NCBI GenBank assembly: GCA_937969445.1
Contig: CALBVZ010000076.1
Location: 1 to 35,140, forward strand
Length of the DNA stretch: 35,140 bases
Direction of reading: 5' to 3'
Origin: an uncultured Octadecabacter sp.
GTDB taxonomy: Bacteria; Pseudomonadota; Alphaproteobacteria; Rhodobacterales; Rhodobacteraceae
Each line of letters starts with the position of its first letter. The first letter of the stretch is position 1. Positions 34,673 to 35,140 of this stretch are shown here, piece by piece. Position numbers and translations under genes: made by a program. Below the pieces are notes generated by a model, which was given only the letters and a program-made list of their open reading frames with translations, was not told the origin of the DNA and searched no databases.

Positions 34673-35140
34673 ATGAACCGCCGGACGTTTTCATTCACCG
34701 CCCTCGCTGCCGCCGCATTTGGCGCAACCCGAAGCGCTGCCGCTGACGGCCCCTATGAGGTGACCCGAACACAGGCCGAATGGCGTGCTATGCTGACCAA
34801 CGCGCAATACCGTGTCATGCGTGAAGAGGGCACCGAACGGGCAGGGTCCTCGCCGTTGGATAAGAACTATGCGGATGGCGTTTATCACTGCCGCGGGTGC
34901 GATCAGGCGCTGTATTCGTCCGAGCATAAGTATGACAGCGGAACAGGCTGGCCATCTTTCTATGACGTATTGCCAAGCGCGATCCAGACCAAGGAAGATC
35001 GGCGTATTCTATCTGTGCGCACGGAATGCCACTGTGACCGTTGTGGTTCCCACCTTGGGCACATCTTCAATGACGGCCCAGCTCCGACAGGCCTGCGTCA
35101 CTGTCTGAACGGCGTCAGCTTGGTGTTCCGTGCGGCCTAA
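34673..35140 (+). CDS. msrB: Peptide-methionine (R)-S-oxide reductase MsrB, probable Tat-exported form
   Basis: Repairs methionine-R-sulfoxide in proteins. I start at ATG 34673 (MNRRTFSFTALAAAAFG) with AGGAG upstream, so the ORF track's 25-residue extension is dropped. The 155-residue product begins with a twin-arginine signal (NRRTFSF then a hydrophobic stretch to about residue 24), pointing to folded export to the periplasm. Structural zinc cysteines are C73/C76 (CRGC) and C121/C124 (CDRC). SGTGWPSFYD is the substrate-site motif. The catalytic Cys144 lies in GLRHCLNGVSLVF, where most copies have RYCINSASL, so Asn-Gly replaces Asn-Ser. It is complete at the window edge and probably belongs to the stress module with the sigma factor. 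Confidence 0.93.
   Translation: MNRRTFSFTALAAAAFGATRSAAADGPYEVTRTQAEWRAMLTNAQYRVMREEGTERAGSSPLDKNYADGVYHCRGCDQALYSSEHKYDSGTGWPSFYDVLPSAIQTKEDRRILSVRTECHCDRCGSHLGHIFNDGPAPTGLRHCLNGVSLVFRAA

Overview
The window is about 35 kb of ordinary chromosome from an alphaproteobacterium, most likely a Rhodobacterales (Roseobacter-group) species. The evidence is the division and cell wall (dcw) gene order, a tandem pair of DUF2484 proteins between murC and murB, an FtsZ with a very long Ala/Pro/Glu-rich linker ending in [11 protein letters not shown], the aerobic CobS/CobT cobaltochelatase subunits, and a GC-rich intergenic repeat of a kind I recall from this order. I see no phage, insertion sequence, CRISPR array, tRNA or rRNA.

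Layout. (1) 1-20949, plus strand with two minus-strand interruptions: murF (5' end cut by the window), mraY, [minus: SpoIIAA-like], murD, a predicted membrane-anchored MepA-like metallopeptidase, [minus: yhiN-like flavoprotein then glutaredoxin], ftsW, murG, murC, a small membrane protein, two DUF2484 proteins, murB, ddl, ftsQ, ftsA, ftsZ, a rho-independent terminator, lpxC, bamD, recN. This block makes the UDP-MurNAc-pentapeptide and lipid I/II, builds the Z-ring and septal machinery, and adds lipid A synthesis, outer-membrane protein assembly and DNA repair. (2) 20950-24453, minus strand: a D-lactate/glycolate-type FAD oxidase followed by a LuxR-type regulator fused to an alpha/beta-hydrolase fold whose catalytic residues look lost. 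(3) 24531-26219, plus strand: a ClC-family chloride transporter. (4) 26216-32465, minus strand, transcribed from cobS leftward: cobS, two small secreted proteins of unknown function, cobT, an aminopeptidase P and a DUF427 protein. (5) 32637-35140, plus strand: an ECF sigma factor, its RskA-type anti-sigma factor, a secreted fasciclin protein and a probably Tat-exported MsrB. This resembles the SigK/RskA/fasciclin association known from mycobacteria.

The most unusual items are the LuxR regulator with a degenerate hydrolase domain, three GGCATTC repeats spaced exactly 22 bp apart between cobS and the sigma factor, the MepA-like peptidase inside the dcw cluster, a hairpin that would hide the ribosome binding site of the glutaredoxin gene, and an FNR-type box ahead of the SpoIIAA-like gene. 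All functional calls come from reading motifs by eye; no database search was run. Start codons were often moved inward from the ORF track on the basis of ribosome binding sites and family N-termini.
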